Positions 54,789 to 62,219 of a stretch of DNA of 64,000 nt are shown here, piece after piece. Origin of the DNA: Exiguobacterium sp. Helios. Its GTDB lineage: Bacteria > Bacillota > Bacilli > Exiguobacteriales > Exiguobacteriaceae. The stretch lies in NCBI RefSeq assembly GCF_014524545.1, contig NZ_CP053557.1, positions 521,501-585,500 of the forward strand, in the 5' to 3' direction. The translations under genes and the position numbers were made by a program. The notes under the pieces were generated by a model. That model saw only the letters and a list, made by a program, of their open reading frames with translations, was not told the DNA's origin and did not search any database. Position 1 is the first letter of the stretch. Every line of letters begins with the position of its first letter.

Positions 54789-55563
54789 CGGGGCTTCTGG
54801 GATTTCAACTGGAGTAAGAGCGCGAGAGTAAGGTTCTTTTTGCTGGTCTTATTATTAAGAGTGTAGTCCGCGCGCTCATTCATTGTATTCGTTCGGGAAT
54901 CGCATGTCACATTCAAATGCACGGAATGGCTTTGTACCAAATCCAAGGGAAGTGAGATGCACGCAGTGGACGAATCTACTGCGGGCCAGAGAGGCTTCGT
55001 ATCGTCTTCTGTTGATTCGTGAGAGGTGCTGGTTGTTGAAGAGGTGGTTATAGAAGAAGTAGTAGAATTGTTGTTGGTGTACGTATGTACATCTCTTATC
55101 TTTGAGTGGATCATCCTCTGTACGTTTCGATTTAGTTTGTATGTGTTAGTAGAGACAAGAGAAGAACTCGCGGGCTCATACGTAAGGCTGTATGATGCAT
55201 GGCAGCAACATCCTCATCGCACCGCTGCCTCACTGCCGAATCGATAACGAGAGTTGTCAATCACTAGCGTGAGGTATCTCTACGTTCCTGATCCTTGCGA
55301 CGAAAGGCACGGAGCATGGTAAGACCAGAAAATAAGTTTTAAGGACTTCAAACTTATTCAATCTTCAAGTACCAGTTACGATGAGAATTCCTGTTCTGAA
55401 CATTTCGTTGTTTTCTAAAGAATGAAGTGGAAATAGTCCTAGATTCGTCCTTAACTCCTTTGTTGGTTCAGCTATGACCGTGCTTATCTCGATTAAACTG
55501 ATTCGTGCGATGTCCTTCACGACTGTATGCTGTGTTCAAGCAAACCAAAGAGGAGTGACCAAA

Positions 55564-55761
55564 ATGAATACAACTGTAGAAAACGAGGAGTCGAGAAAAT
55601 GGATGGACATGGTGGAGCACTCGTAAAAAGTGACCATTATTGATGCACAAGTTCGATTGGTACGAGAAGTAGATGGTTTGATCGAGCATGTGACATGGTT
55701 CGTTGATGTCGATATACCGCTCGCTTTTATTCAGCAACACTATCTGGAACAGACCTCATGA
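55564..55761 (+). pseudogene. Small gene interrupted by one in-frame TAA
   Basis: A good ribosome binding site (AGAGGAGTGA) precedes ATG at 55564. The frame reads MNTTVENEESRKWMDMVEHS, then TAA at 55624-55626, then KVTIIDAQVRLVREVDGLIE, HVTWFVDVDIPLAFIQQHYL, EQTS and TGA inside a terminator. The in-frame continuation of 44 codons looks coding, so a single nonsense change (for instance CAA to TAA) is likely. Product unknown. Confidence 0.55.
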
Positions 55762-55776
55762 AGGTCTGTTTTTTTT
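55750..55776 (+). terminator. Terminator after the interrupted small gene
   Basis: CAGACCT and AGGTCTG form a 7-bp stem with an ATGA-containing loop, followed by eight T. Confidence 0.8.
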
Positions 55777-55903
55777 ATGTGCTCTTTCGTAAGAATACTG
55801 CACCTATCAATAAAAAGTGATAGGTGGGAAATATGCCCAACTTTATCCTACTGTTCACTGTATAATTAAAATAACTTACGAATAGAGAATGGAGCGATGC
55901 AAG

Positions 55904-56749
55904 ATGAAACGAAAATGGATGGGTGCCAGTCTGGCATTCGCGAGTGTTGGTTTATTAGTAGGACCTTTACAGAGCGCGGAGGCGGCGACGCCGAAAATCA
56001 AGGTCCACTATATCGATGTCGGACAAGGTGATGCGATCTACATCAAGATGCCGAGTGGTGAGGATATCGTCATGGACGGTGGGAATAAAGGAAAGGGCGA
56101 TGAGCTCGTCGCCTATCTGAAGAAACAGAAGGTCGGCGACATCGAGATGCTGATTTCGACACATCCGGATGCCGATCATATCGGAGGACTCGATGAAGTC
56201 CTCGATTCGTTCAAGGTCAAGAGTATCTATGCCCCGAAGGTCAAACACACGACGCAAGCCTATAAGGACTTCCTGCTGGCCGTCAAACGCGAGAAACTGA
56301 CGATTAAGATGGCGAAGGCCGGCGTCTCGCTTCCTGTTAAAGGCGTGAAGGCGCAGTTCGTCGGACCGGTGAAGGATTATGCTATGAGTGATCTCAACAA
56401 CTGGAGTGCCGTGTTACACGTCGCCTATAAGAAAAATACTTTCCTCTTCACAGGAGACGCAGAATTGAAATCGGAGCAGGACATGATTGCGAAGAAGAAG
56501 ACGCTGCGTGCGGACGTCCTCAAGGTCGGGCATCATGGTGCAAAGACCTCGACGAGTGCGACGTTCCTTAAATACGTTAAGCCAAAGTATGCCGTCATCA
56601 GTGTCGGGAAGAACGCTTATGGACACCCGACGAAGGAAGTCGTGACGAACTTGAAGCGTGCAAAGGCGACGATGCTACGGACAGATAAGAGTGGCACAAT
56701 CGTCTTCGAAGGGAACGGATCGTCCTATACGATCAAGAAATCGAAATGA
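55904..56749 (+). CDS. Secreted ComEC/Rec2-like metallo-beta-lactamase-fold hydrolase
   Basis: 281 residues from ATG at 55904 (GGAGC eight bases upstream). A signal peptide (to about AEAA) is followed by an MBL fold resembling the ComEC C-terminal domain: VHYIDVGQGDAIYI, the metal motif STHPDADHIGG, FTGDAE, KVGHHGAKTSTS and YGHPTKEV. The family includes secreted DNases and phosphodiesterases. It overlaps a DUF3006 gene, a pairing frequent in Bacilli. Host-like GC content. Confidence 0.87.
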   Translation: MKRKWMGASLAFASVGLLVGPLQSAEAATPKIKVHYIDVGQGDAIYIKMPSGEDIVMDGGNKGKGDELVAYLKKQKVGDIEMLISTHPDADHIGGLDEVLDSFKVKSIYAPKVKHTTQAYKDFLLAVKREKLTIKMAKAGVSLPVKGVKAQFVGPVKDYAMSDLNNWSAVLHVAYKKNTFLFTGDAELKSEQDMIAKKKTLRADVLKVGHHGAKTSTSATFLKYVKPKYAVISVGKNAYGHPTKEVVTNLKRAKATMLRTDKSGTIVFEGNGSSYTIKKSK

Positions 56750-56970
56750 CGAAGCGAAAAGGGATCATCGACCGGATTGAGGGGAAGTGGGTCGTCGTCG
56801 AGTTCGACGATGGGATGCGTGACATCCTGATTTCTCGCTTCCCGATGACGGTGGAGTCGGGCGATGTCATCTGGATTGATGAATATGGTCATATTGAAAA
56901 AGATGACCGCGAACGGCAGCGACTGTCAGACGAAATCGATGAGTTGATGGAAGAGTTATGGGAAGACTAA
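56746..56970 (+). CDS. DUF3006-family small protein
   Basis: 74 residues: KGIIDRIEGKWVVVEFDDGM, IWIDEYGHI and an acidic C-terminal helix. DUF3006 proteins often accompany MBL-fold hydrolases; the first half forms a small beta barrel. It is coupled to the hydrolase by ATGA. Role unknown; possibly a cytoplasmic partner, since it has no signal peptide. Confidence 0.8.
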   Translation: MTKRKGIIDRIEGKWVVVEFDDGMRDILISRFPMTVESGDVIWIDEYGHIEKDDRERQRLSDEIDELMEELWED

Positions 56971-56998
56971 AATGTAAAAATGATAAGGGAGATTTGAA

Positions 56999-58090
56999 AT
57001 GGAAAAAAATTTAGAAAATACTAATTTTGATAATAAAAAATTTGAGCTTTGGTATGATAAGGAGTTTAAAATTTTCGAAATATTAGCTATTAAAATCACT
57101 AATCTCATAAAAGAAATAATTGAGCATAAAGGTATTAAATATCATTCCGTGACCTATAGAATAAAAGATAAGGATAGCTTGCTGAATAAAATAAAAAATA
57201 AAAATTATAAAGATCCAAAGTCTCAAATTCATGATTATATAGGGATTCGGATAGTTACATTCGTTAAGTCCGATGTAGATAAAGTTTGTAAGGAGATTGA
57301 AGAATTATTTGAAATAGATATCGAAAATAGTTCAAATAAAAGTGAAGAGTTAGGAGAAGATAAAGTCGGATATAGATCCATTCACTATGTGGCAAAGGTA
57401 GGTGATAACAGATCTGAAATGCCAGAATATGTGTATTTAAATGATAAGTGTTTTGAAATACAAGTAAGGACCATTTTAGAACATGCGTGGGCAGACATTT
57501 CCCATGATAGAACATATAAATTTAATAAAAAACTCCCAGAAGAAAATGATATTAGAAGAAGATTTGCCTTAGCATCTGCAAGCTTAGAGATGATTGATAG
57601 AGAGTTTGATAGGTTATCGAGAGAAATTGAAATGTACTCAGAAAAAGTATCTGAAGAAGCCAAAAGAGGTAATTTATCATACCAAATTGACAGTACATCG
57701 TTACTTGTATATTTATGTGGTAAATTTAAAAAGGAAATTAAAAATAATATAGTAAAAGCAAGTTTTAATGACAGAGATAAAACGGTAATTGAAGAATTAA
57801 ATGCTTTAGGAGTAAATACACTTGAAAAACTAGAAAATATTTTTAGTGAACAATCCAAAAGTAATTTTTTATGTGTATTAAATAATTTAAATACTAAATT
57901 TGGACCTCAAAATTTCATTACAATACTCAGATTGAAAATGATAATACATTTTCAAAATAAATATTTTAAAGATGTGTTGTTAAAAGATGACTCAATGACT
58001 ATGTTAAAGGAAGAATTAGATATAATATGCGAATTTTATCCTGAATTGAAAAAAGTATTTACAGAATCACCTTTAAAAATTGTTAATTAA
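56999..58090 (+). CDS. RelA/SpoT synthetase-domain protein (small alarmone synthetase or toxSAS-like)
   Basis: 363 residues; AAGGGAG lies upstream. The synthetase fold is clear: HDYIGIRIVTF (79-89), GYRSIHYVAK (124-133, the pyrimidine/G-loop), EIQVRTILEHAWADISHD (153-170) with the catalytic Glu153. No hydrolase domain precedes it. The C-terminal 150 residues are helical and unassigned. Very AT-rich (about 30 percent GC), unlike the preceding operon, so acquired. It could make (p)ppGpp, pppApp or pyrophosphorylate tRNA; context in a defence-type island favours a toxic or abortive-infection role. Confidence 0.83.
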   Translation: MEKNLENTNFDNKKFELWYDKEFKIFEILAIKITNLIKEIIEHKGIKYHSVTYRIKDKDSLLNKIKNKNYKDPKSQIHDYIGIRIVTFVKSDVDKVCKEIEELFEIDIENSSNKSEELGEDKVGYRSIHYVAKVGDNRSEMPEYVYLNDKCFEIQVRTILEHAWADISHDRTYKFNKKLPEENDIRRRFALASASLEMIDREFDRLSREIEMYSEKVSEEAKRGNLSYQIDSTSLLVYLCGKFKKEIKNNIVKASFNDRDKTVIEELNALGVNTLEKLENIFSEQSKSNFLCVLNNLNTKFGPQNFITILRLKMIIHFQNKYFKDVLLKDDSMTMLKEELDIICEFYPELKKVFTESPLKIVN

Positions 58091-58338
58091 CACTTGTGTA
58101 AAGTATTGTCTAGAAGAAGATATTTTAAATTGGAGTAACTATTTAAATTTTTTAATATTTAGATTAAGTTATGTACTTACTAAATTATAGATTTTAAATT
58201 TAATTACTTCTTACGATCAAAAATTAATTAGTTTGGTTAAACTTTTATTCGGAGTATAAAAAAATCATGTTTCAGTACTTAATCCATATGTATAATTCAT
58301 TAGATTAAAAAGAATTATTAAAATTTGTTTTTTAATAG

Positions 58339-58380
58339 TAAGAGCCACACTACTTTACGCTTAAAGTAGTGTGGCTCTTA
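58339..58380. terminator. Perfect 18-bp inverted repeat between converging genes
   Basis: 58339-58356 pairs with 58363-58380 around six bases. Flanks lack a strong T-run. It separates the RelA/SpoT-like gene from the broken DUF262 gene; the 58091-58338 stretch is AT-rich with no gene. Confidence 0.65.
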
Positions 58381-58427
58381 TTGGTCATCCGTTTAAAATA
58401 GCATTTGTTTTCTTTTCTGTTGTTTTC

Positions 58428-58841
58428 TCATCTGTCTTCTAAGTCTATTTCAGATATCACATTCATATTAATGGAATTCGATACAGATGAGAAAGTGTAT
58501 TTTAGCGATTTCAGTATCGTATTTGTAGATAGTTCGGAATAATTTGCTTGTAATAGTGGCTGGTTTGTATCGCCTAAACAGTAAAATAATATCGAAAGTG
58601 TAGTGAGTCGTTGTTGACCGTCGACGATATTATACTTATTGAGGCTGTCTTTTTGAAGAATGATAGACCCAAGACGGTATTAAGATAAATCGTTCTGAAA
58701 CGCCTCATAAGTATCTATAAATAAAAGGTTGGTTGATCGTGCACTCCATTTATAAGGTCTTTGATACGAGGGGATACAGAGGGGAATGCTGAATAAATTA
58801 CTTAGTGGAAGTATTTTTAGTTCATTTGTTAGTAGGGCCAT
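58428..58841 (-). pseudogene. Broken DUF262 (GmrS/ParB-nuclease-like) gene
   Basis: Starting at ATG 58841 the minus strand reads MALLTNELKILPLSNLFSIP, LCIPSYQRPYKW, then a TAA at codon 54 (58680-58682), then in the same frame YRLGSIILQKDSLNKYNIVD, GQQRLTTLSILFYCL, ending at TGA 58428. IPxYQRPYKW and IVDGQQRLTTL are diagnostic of DUF262, the ParB/Srx-like NTPase-nuclease half of GmrSD Type IV restriction systems. The frame has a nonsense codon and lacks most of the usual length, so it is a dead defence gene. Confidence 0.75.
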
Positions 58842-59209
58842 TAGGTGTCTCCTTTATTTTTTCTTTTTATTATACCTATTTTTTACATATATACCTATTT
58901 TTTTAATGACTTATGTACTCTATCAGTGAAGTATCAATTTATATTGTAAAAGTTCTAACTGAAAAGTATATTTCATGAATTTTAGACTCTATCTGATCGA
59001 AAGACTTCTAAAATTCGAGAAGATGACAAATACTGAAACACTGACTTATATGCTTTATTTTGAAAGTCAATCCAGATGCAGCATGGAGGCTTAAGTAGTG
59101 CTGAAAGAAGGTTACGGAACTTATACTAGTTCTTCAAAAATGCTCAAGGCTCCACTCGTGAAGAAAATAGAAGAAAATCCAACGTATTAAGCAAACATAG
59201 GAGGTCAAA
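58842..59209. other. Gap with a possible 30-codon fragment
   Basis: 368 AT-rich bases. GGAGG at 59084-59088 precedes GTG at 59098 and a short frame (KEGYGTYTSSSKMLKAPLV near its start) ending at TAA 59190, just before the next gene. It may be the end of a lost gene; otherwise nothing is seen. Confidence 0.35.
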
Positions 59210-59884
59210 ATGGAAAAATACCAAGTTTTAGATTCAGGATGGAAACGTCAAGCGATATGGGAAGGATGTATGCTCGGCTCCATCGCTCACGCTATCTTTG
59301 TCGCGAATAATCCTGACTTTGCGTATGAACATTCCTGGGATGGTAACAATTACAGTACAAATGATGGTCAAGGTAGCAGAGGGACAGTTACATTTAGTCA
59401 AGATTTTTTTGTCGGAGGATTTAGAAACGAAGAATTCTCTGTAGAGATGACAGAAGCAAAAGAACTGTTCAGCCAAGCTCTGCAACGCGTACAAAAAATA
59501 GCTGAACAAGATACCTTTCAATACTTGTTAGATGAGGTAGATGGCGCAGCTCTTCCTATCGTCACTACTGTCTTGTGGGGGAATGATAATCAAGCTTTTT
59601 CTAGTCATCAATATGACGACATGATTGAACAAGGGGCACACCTTTTAGAAATATAGGCATCGGAGTATGAAAATGGAGTTGACCATTGGGAAGAGTATTA
59701 TGAACTCAGAGAACAACAGCTGACGTTATTAAAAAAACTGTATCACTTAAAATTAGCCAATCCTGCGCGAACTATCACTTTATCCGTAGAGGATATTCAA
59801 GCACTAGATGCCATTGATGTCGAAGGTATAGAAGAGAGTAAAATTTCTTTCTCTGAAATGGGTTTTGAGTGGCCAAGTAAATGA
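59210..59884 (+). pseudogene. Unknown acidic protein gene interrupted by one in-frame TAG
   Basis: ATAGGAGGTC precedes ATG at 59210. The frame codes 148 residues (MEKYQVLDSGWKRQAIWEGC, later DEVDGAALPIVTTVLWGNDN), hits TAG at 59654-59656, then stays open in the same frame for 75 coding-like codons (YENGVDHWEEYYELREQQL, SVEDIQALDAIDVEGIEE) to TGA at 59884. The product resembles a small acidic immunity-type protein in composition only; no family recognised. It is a nonsense pseudogene, or two products by readthrough. Confidence 0.6.
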
Positions 59885-59972
59885 ATACGCCTTGAACTAC
59901 TACCACTTACTTTACGCTTAGAAATGAAGGGTTCCTGAATTATTCGATTTGTCAGCCACTCTTCCGTTTAAT

Positions 59973-60152
59973 TTAACGCTTTTTAAAGAAAATCCGTGAA
60001 ATAACGTTCGTGATTGTTCCCGCAATCAATGCTTCAAGTGTAGCAACTATAAAAATAGCTAGTATTTCCTTCCAATCCGGCGTCCCAAGGAAATTTAAAA
60101 GGTTCAATAAGAAAAATAAAATGAAAAAGATGACATAATCGATTTTACGCAT
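59973..60152 (-). CDS. Small two-helix membrane protein
   Basis: 59 residues beginning MRKIDYVIFFILFFLLNLLN. A strong GAAGGAGGA lies 7 bases before the ATG at 60152. Two membrane helices (5-22 and 32-47) and a basic end (RIFFKKR). No family recognised, but the ribosome binding site and composition support a real gene. Confidence 0.65.
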   Translation of the reverse strand: MRKIDYVIFFILFFLLNLLNFLGTPDWKEILAIFIVATLEALIAGTITNVISRIFFKKR

Positions 60153-60312
60153 AGATTTTCCTCCTTCTTTATCATCTAATAAAAATATTGGTATGTAGTG
60201 TCCTAAAGACTATTACTGTGCCGACAAAAACCTAATAGAACCTAAAATGATGAAGCAGTTTTATGAGTTTGTCATCTTACACTCTTGAAAGACAAATGAA
60301 GTTGATTTCACA

Positions 60313-60348
60313 TAAAAAATCCTCCTCTGTTCATTTGAACAGGGGAGG
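60313..60348 (-). terminator. Terminator of the glyoxalase-like gene
   Basis: CCTCCTCTGTTC (60321-60332) pairs with GAACAGGGGAGG (60337-60348), one G-U pair; a T-run follows on the minus strand. Confidence 0.85.
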
Positions 60349-60363
60349 TTGTGATTTAAGCCG

Positions 60364-60786
60364 TCACTCTTCACTCACTTCATGATTGAGCTGCCACTGA
60401 ACACCAAACGGATCTTCGACGATGCCATAAGCTTCACTCCAAAACGTTTTTTGAATCGGCATGATGACATTGCCGTCTTGTGCCAACTTGTCGAATGTCT
60501 TGTGAATGACTTGGATGTCCGGCAGATGCAGGGCCAGCGTGACATTTTGTCCGATCGTCACCGGATCCTGGGGCATCGCATCAGAAAACATGACGCGTGT
60601 CCCATGAATAATCAATTGCGAATGCAGGACAAGCGACTGGACATTTTTTTCAAACGGTTGACCGTCCGGACCATTGCCGGAACCAAACTCCATGATCTCA
60701 GGAATGTCTTGACCAAAAACTTTGGCATAATAATGAATCGCCTCACGGGTATTACCGTTGAAAACCAGATAGGGGGTAATCGGCAT
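60364..60786 (-). CDS. PhnB-like VOC/glyoxalase-superfamily protein
   Basis: 140 residues from ATG at 60786 (AGAGGAGC upstream). TPYLVFNGNTREAIHYYAKV and FWSEAYGIVEDPFGVQWQLN are typical of PhnB/3-demethylubiquinone-methyltransferase-like VOC proteins. The catalytic or binding role of this group is not established. It is a single-gene unit marking return to host-type sequence. Confidence 0.85.
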   Translation of the reverse strand: MPITPYLVFNGNTREAIHYYAKVFGQDIPEIMEFGSGNGPDGQPFEKNVQSLVLHSQLIIHGTRVMFSDAMPQDPVTIGQNVTLALHLPDIQVIHKTFDKLAQDGNVIMPIQKTFWSEAYGIVEDPFGVQWQLNHEVSEE

Positions 60787-60927
60787 AGTAATGCTCCTCT
60801 CCATTTAAACACGGCTGACTGATATTTATAGTATACCAAACGTTTGTTCTTATTTAAAGTTTTCTCGAGTACAAAATGAAAGCGATATCATTTATTTGCG
60901 AATTCCGATTAAATTCTAAAAAAATGG

Positions 60928-60956
60928 TTGTATCTTTCCAAATCACCGTCTATACT
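60928..60956 (+). promoter_or_regulatory. Promoter of the LacI-type regulator gene
   Basis: TTGTAT (60928-60933) and TATACT (60951-60956) at exactly 17-base spacing, just upstream of the palindromic operator. Confidence 0.75.
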
Positions 60957-60964
60957 AAATTTAT

Positions 60965-60978
60965 CGAAAGCGCTTTCG
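60965..60978. promoter_or_regulatory. LacI-family operator upstream of the regulator
   Basis: A perfect 14-bp palindrome, CGAAAGCGCTTTCG, with the central CpG typical of LacI/CcpA-family sites. It lies 9 bases after the -10, where a bound repressor would block transcription. A copy occurs at 62138-62151. Confidence 0.82.
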
Positions 60979-60996
60979 GTGAAATGGAGTGGTTAC

Positions 60997-62010
60997 ATGG
61001 GTACAATTTATGATTTAGCGAAAATAACCGGTTTTTCGATCACCACGGTCTCAAAAGCCTTAAATAACTATTCCGATGTCAGTGAGAAGACGAAAGCAAA
61101 AATCGTTCAGGCAGCAGCCGATATGGGCTACTTACCAAACGCGCATGCCCAGTCACTTTCGACAAAACGGTCCTGGACAATCGGCGTCATGTTCTCGGAA
61201 GCACACGGCGTCGGAATGATGCATCCGTTTTTCAACGCGATCATCGAAAGTTTCCGAAAAGCAACAGAGCAACAAGGCTATGACTTAATCTTCGCTTCAC
61301 GGAATTTGCGTAATCGGGACATGAGTTATCTCGAGCATTTCCGGCATCGGGCGGTCGACGGCATCGTCGTCATCTGTTCCGATCAAATGGACCAACACGT
61401 TCAGGAACTGATTCAAAGTACGATTCCAATCGTTGTCGTTGATATGGACAGTACGGATTGCAGTGTCGTTTTCTCGGATAATCTGACCGGCGGCGCACTT
61501 GCCGTCAATCACTTACACCAGCTCGGTCATCGACTTATCGCCCATATCGCAGGGGATAGTACGACTGACGCAGGATCGGCTCGGATTGAAGGGTACAAAC
61601 AAGCAATGGGACGCTTAGGATTACCGATTCCTGATGAATATATCGTCAGCGGAGGATTCTTTTCGGTCGAAGAAGGAAAACAGGCAATGCAAGAGTTACT
61701 CGCACTGCCGGAACAACCAACGGCTGTCTTTGTTGCAGGTGACCAAATGGCCATCGGTGCCATTGACGCGATTCATGAAGCTGGCTTACGGATTCCGGAA
61801 GATATTTCGATTGTTGGCTATGACGACATCGAACTGGCTAAGTTCATTACACCAAAGCTGACAACGGTCCGGCAAGATACGGATACGATCGGACAGCATG
61901 CAGCGAACCTTTTAATCGAACAGATCGTCAACAAGAAGCGGGTCATGACGACGGATATCATTCCGGTCGAACTGATCGTCCGCCAGTCGACGGGACCTGT
62001 CAAAGCATAA
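60997..62010 (+). CDS. LacI-family sugar-responsive repressor
   Basis: 337 residues from ATG at 60997, with TGGAGTGG six bases upstream. The helix-turn-helix (TIYDLAKITGFSITTVSKAL) and hinge (YLPNAHAQSLSTKRSWTIGV) precede a periplasmic-binding-protein-like sensor (FAGDQMAIGAIDAI appears as FVAGDQMAIGAIDAIHEAG; DISIVGYDDIELAKFITPKL). It probably represses itself and the ABC operon downstream through the shared palindrome, released by a sugar imported by that transporter. Confidence 0.9.
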   Translation: MGTIYDLAKITGFSITTVSKALNNYSDVSEKTKAKIVQAAADMGYLPNAHAQSLSTKRSWTIGVMFSEAHGVGMMHPFFNAIIESFRKATEQQGYDLIFASRNLRNRDMSYLEHFRHRAVDGIVVICSDQMDQHVQELIQSTIPIVVVDMDSTDCSVVFSDNLTGGALAVNHLHQLGHRLIAHIAGDSTTDAGSARIEGYKQAMGRLGLPIPDEYIVSGGFFSVEEGKQAMQELLALPEQPTAVFVAGDQMAIGAIDAIHEAGLRIPEDISIVGYDDIELAKFITPKLTTVRQDTDTIGQHAANLLIEQIVNKKRVMTTDIIPVELIVRQSTGPVKA

Positions 62011-62015
62011 CACCT

Positions 62016-62070
62016 TTTCGAAATCGCTCTCGCAGGTTGTCTTCGAGAAAACGCGAGAGCGGTTTCGAAA
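62016..62070 (+). terminator. Hairpin after the LacI-type gene
   Basis: An 18-bp stem (62016-62033 with 62053-62070, one G-U pair) has a 19-base loop and no T-run, so it may be a weak terminator or a stabilising structure. Confidence 0.55.
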
Positions 62071-62102
62071 TCCATACTATACTATATTTTTTTGTACGTT
62101 TC

Positions 62103-62116
62103 CGAAAGGGCTTTCG
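62103..62116. promoter_or_regulatory. LacI-family operator, imperfect, upstream of the ABC operon
   Basis: CGAAAGGGCTTTCG, one centre base off the perfect palindrome, embedded in a longer TTCC...GGAA dyad. Confidence 0.7.
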
Positions 62117-62137
62117 GAACTTTTTTCAGACCATTTA

Positions 62138-62151
62138 CGAAAGCGCTTTCG
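62138..62151. promoter_or_regulatory. LacI-family operator, perfect, upstream of the ABC operon
   Basis: CGAAAGCGCTTTCG identical to 60965-60978; centre-to-centre distance to the imperfect site is about 35 bases, allowing cooperative binding. Confidence 0.8.
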
Positions 62152-62219
62152 ATATTTTTGAATAATAAATGAGACCGCTTACTTAGGGGACTACTAAAAC
62201 AAGACGAGGATGGGATGAC

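Larger units (their letters stand above)
54233..55563. other. Decayed accessory region
   Basis: About 1.3 kb without a convincing intact gene. It has one open stretch at 54438-54665, a strong hairpin at 54737-54788 and low-complexity DNA near 55030-55080. I see no transposase signature. It looks like gene debris. Confidence 0.5.

Noticed and set aside
54731-55114. 127-codon minus-strand frame with Thr/Ser repeats
   Set aside because: No ribosome binding site, runs through a strong plus-strand terminator, and shows low-complexity rather than domain-like sequence.
62016-62070. Another LacI operator within the hairpin after the regulator gene
   Set aside because: TTTCGAAA is present twice but lacks the AAGCGCTT core; it is better explained as a stem.
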